From Agromyces sp. S2-1-8 (GTDB taxonomy: Bacteria; Actinomycetota; Actinomycetes; Actinomycetales; Microbacteriaceae), in contig NZ_JAJOLP010000001.1 of NCBI RefSeq assembly GCF_021129215.1, positions 3,286,001 through 3,350,000 on the forward strand: DNA of 64,000 nt, in the 5' to 3' direction. Below, one piece after another: positions 63,816 to 64,000 of this stretch (position 1 is its first letter; each line of letters opens with the position of its first letter). Under the pieces are notes generated by a model, which did not search any database, was not told the DNA's origin, and saw only the letters and a list, made by a program, of their open reading frames with translations. Position numbers and translations under genes: made by a program.

Positions 63816-64000
63816 ATGCACGATGCCAACCCGCTCGACGCGCCCTCAGCTGACCCCTTCGCCATCGCCCGTGAGGCTGCGGCGCAGATCGCCGCCCTGA
63901 CCGGGGTCGAGCGGCACGACATCGCCCTCACGCTCGGTTCGGGCTGGGGCAAGGCCGCGGAGCTCATCGGCGAGACGACGCACACGATCGCCGCGACCGA
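63816..64000 (+). CDS. Purine nucleoside phosphorylase, N-terminal part only
   Basis: 61 codons are visible and the frame runs off the window. DIALTLGSGWGKAAELIGE is the phosphate-binding start of the trimeric PNP (PunA/DeoD-like) family, which splits inosine and guanosine with phosphate. About three quarters or more of the gene is outside. Divergent from lpdA. Confidence 0.88.
   Translation, partial: MHDANPLDAPSADPFAIAREAAAQIAALTGVERHDIALTLGSGWGKAAELIGETTHTIAAT

Overview
High-GC DNA from an actinobacterium, most likely the family Microbacteriaceae (Agromyces/Microbacterium-like). The taxonomic clues are GTG/TTG starts, frequent leaderless promoters (a TAnnnT hexamer 6-8 nt before the start codon), a small acyl-CoA carboxylase epsilon subunit, a biotin-carboxylase/BCCP fusion, an LpdA-type quinone reductase next to a purine nucleoside phosphorylase, and UDP-galactofuranose genes without mycolic-acid genes. 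The placement is inference; no rRNA or tRNA gene is present.

Region 1 (1-47470) is a large cell-envelope glycopolymer locus. From left to right: a partial GT2; a GT2/teichoic-acid-polymerase fusion; two tandem O-antigen-ligase-like membrane proteins; a Wzm/Wzt-type ABC exporter; a TarI-TarJ-like fusion predicted to make CDP-ribitol; a LicD-methyltransferase fusion with a small coiled-coil partner; a Wzx-like flippase; a GlfT2-like galactofuranosyltransferase; UDP-galactopyranose mutase (glf) and a nucleotide-sugar dehydrogenase; a glycosyltransferase plus small-protein pair; then a minus-strand operon (31508 to 20000) of ten genes with overlaps or 4-nt gaps. That operon holds an aminotransferase, a Gfo/Idh dehydrogenase, an ABC exporter, four glycosyltransferases, a second copy of the small protein, a CapD/WbpM-like 4,6-dehydratase and a 4-reductase/epimerase. 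A UDP-GlcNAc 2-epimerase, a GT2 with a DUF2304 partner, a WbpD-like acetyltransferase, another GT4, a very large membrane protein, an 11-repeat LGFP protein, three more GTs, an LCP ligase (co-transcribed with purE), purK and a GtrA protein follow. Read together, the genes can supply UDP-Galf, CDP-ribitol, UDP-2,3-diacetamido-ManA-type and UDP-FucNAc/QuiNAc-type precursors, assemble chains, export them by ABC and Wzx/Wzy routes, and attach them to peptidoglycan by LCP.

Region 2 (47428-59035) is mainly lipid-precursor and housekeeping: a solitary DarT-like ADP-ribosyltransferase, a bacterial PH-domain membrane protein, birA, acyl-CoA carboxylase beta and epsilon subunits, a convergent intergenic space with five hairpins ending in a strong terminator (candidate structured RNA), a LuxR-type two-component system with one normal and one degenerate kinase, a TrmA-like RNA methyltransferase, Maf, and the biotin carboxylase/BCCP alpha subunit.

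Region 3 (59036-64000) holds a Tat-exported flavin amine oxidase behind a near-consensus promoter overlapped by a perfect 17-bp palindrome, an APC-family amino acid permease, lpdA, and the start of a purine nucleoside phosphorylase.

No insertion sequence, prophage, CRISPR array, tRNA or rRNA was seen. No gene-free stretch exceeds 300 bases; the longest is 51788-52073.
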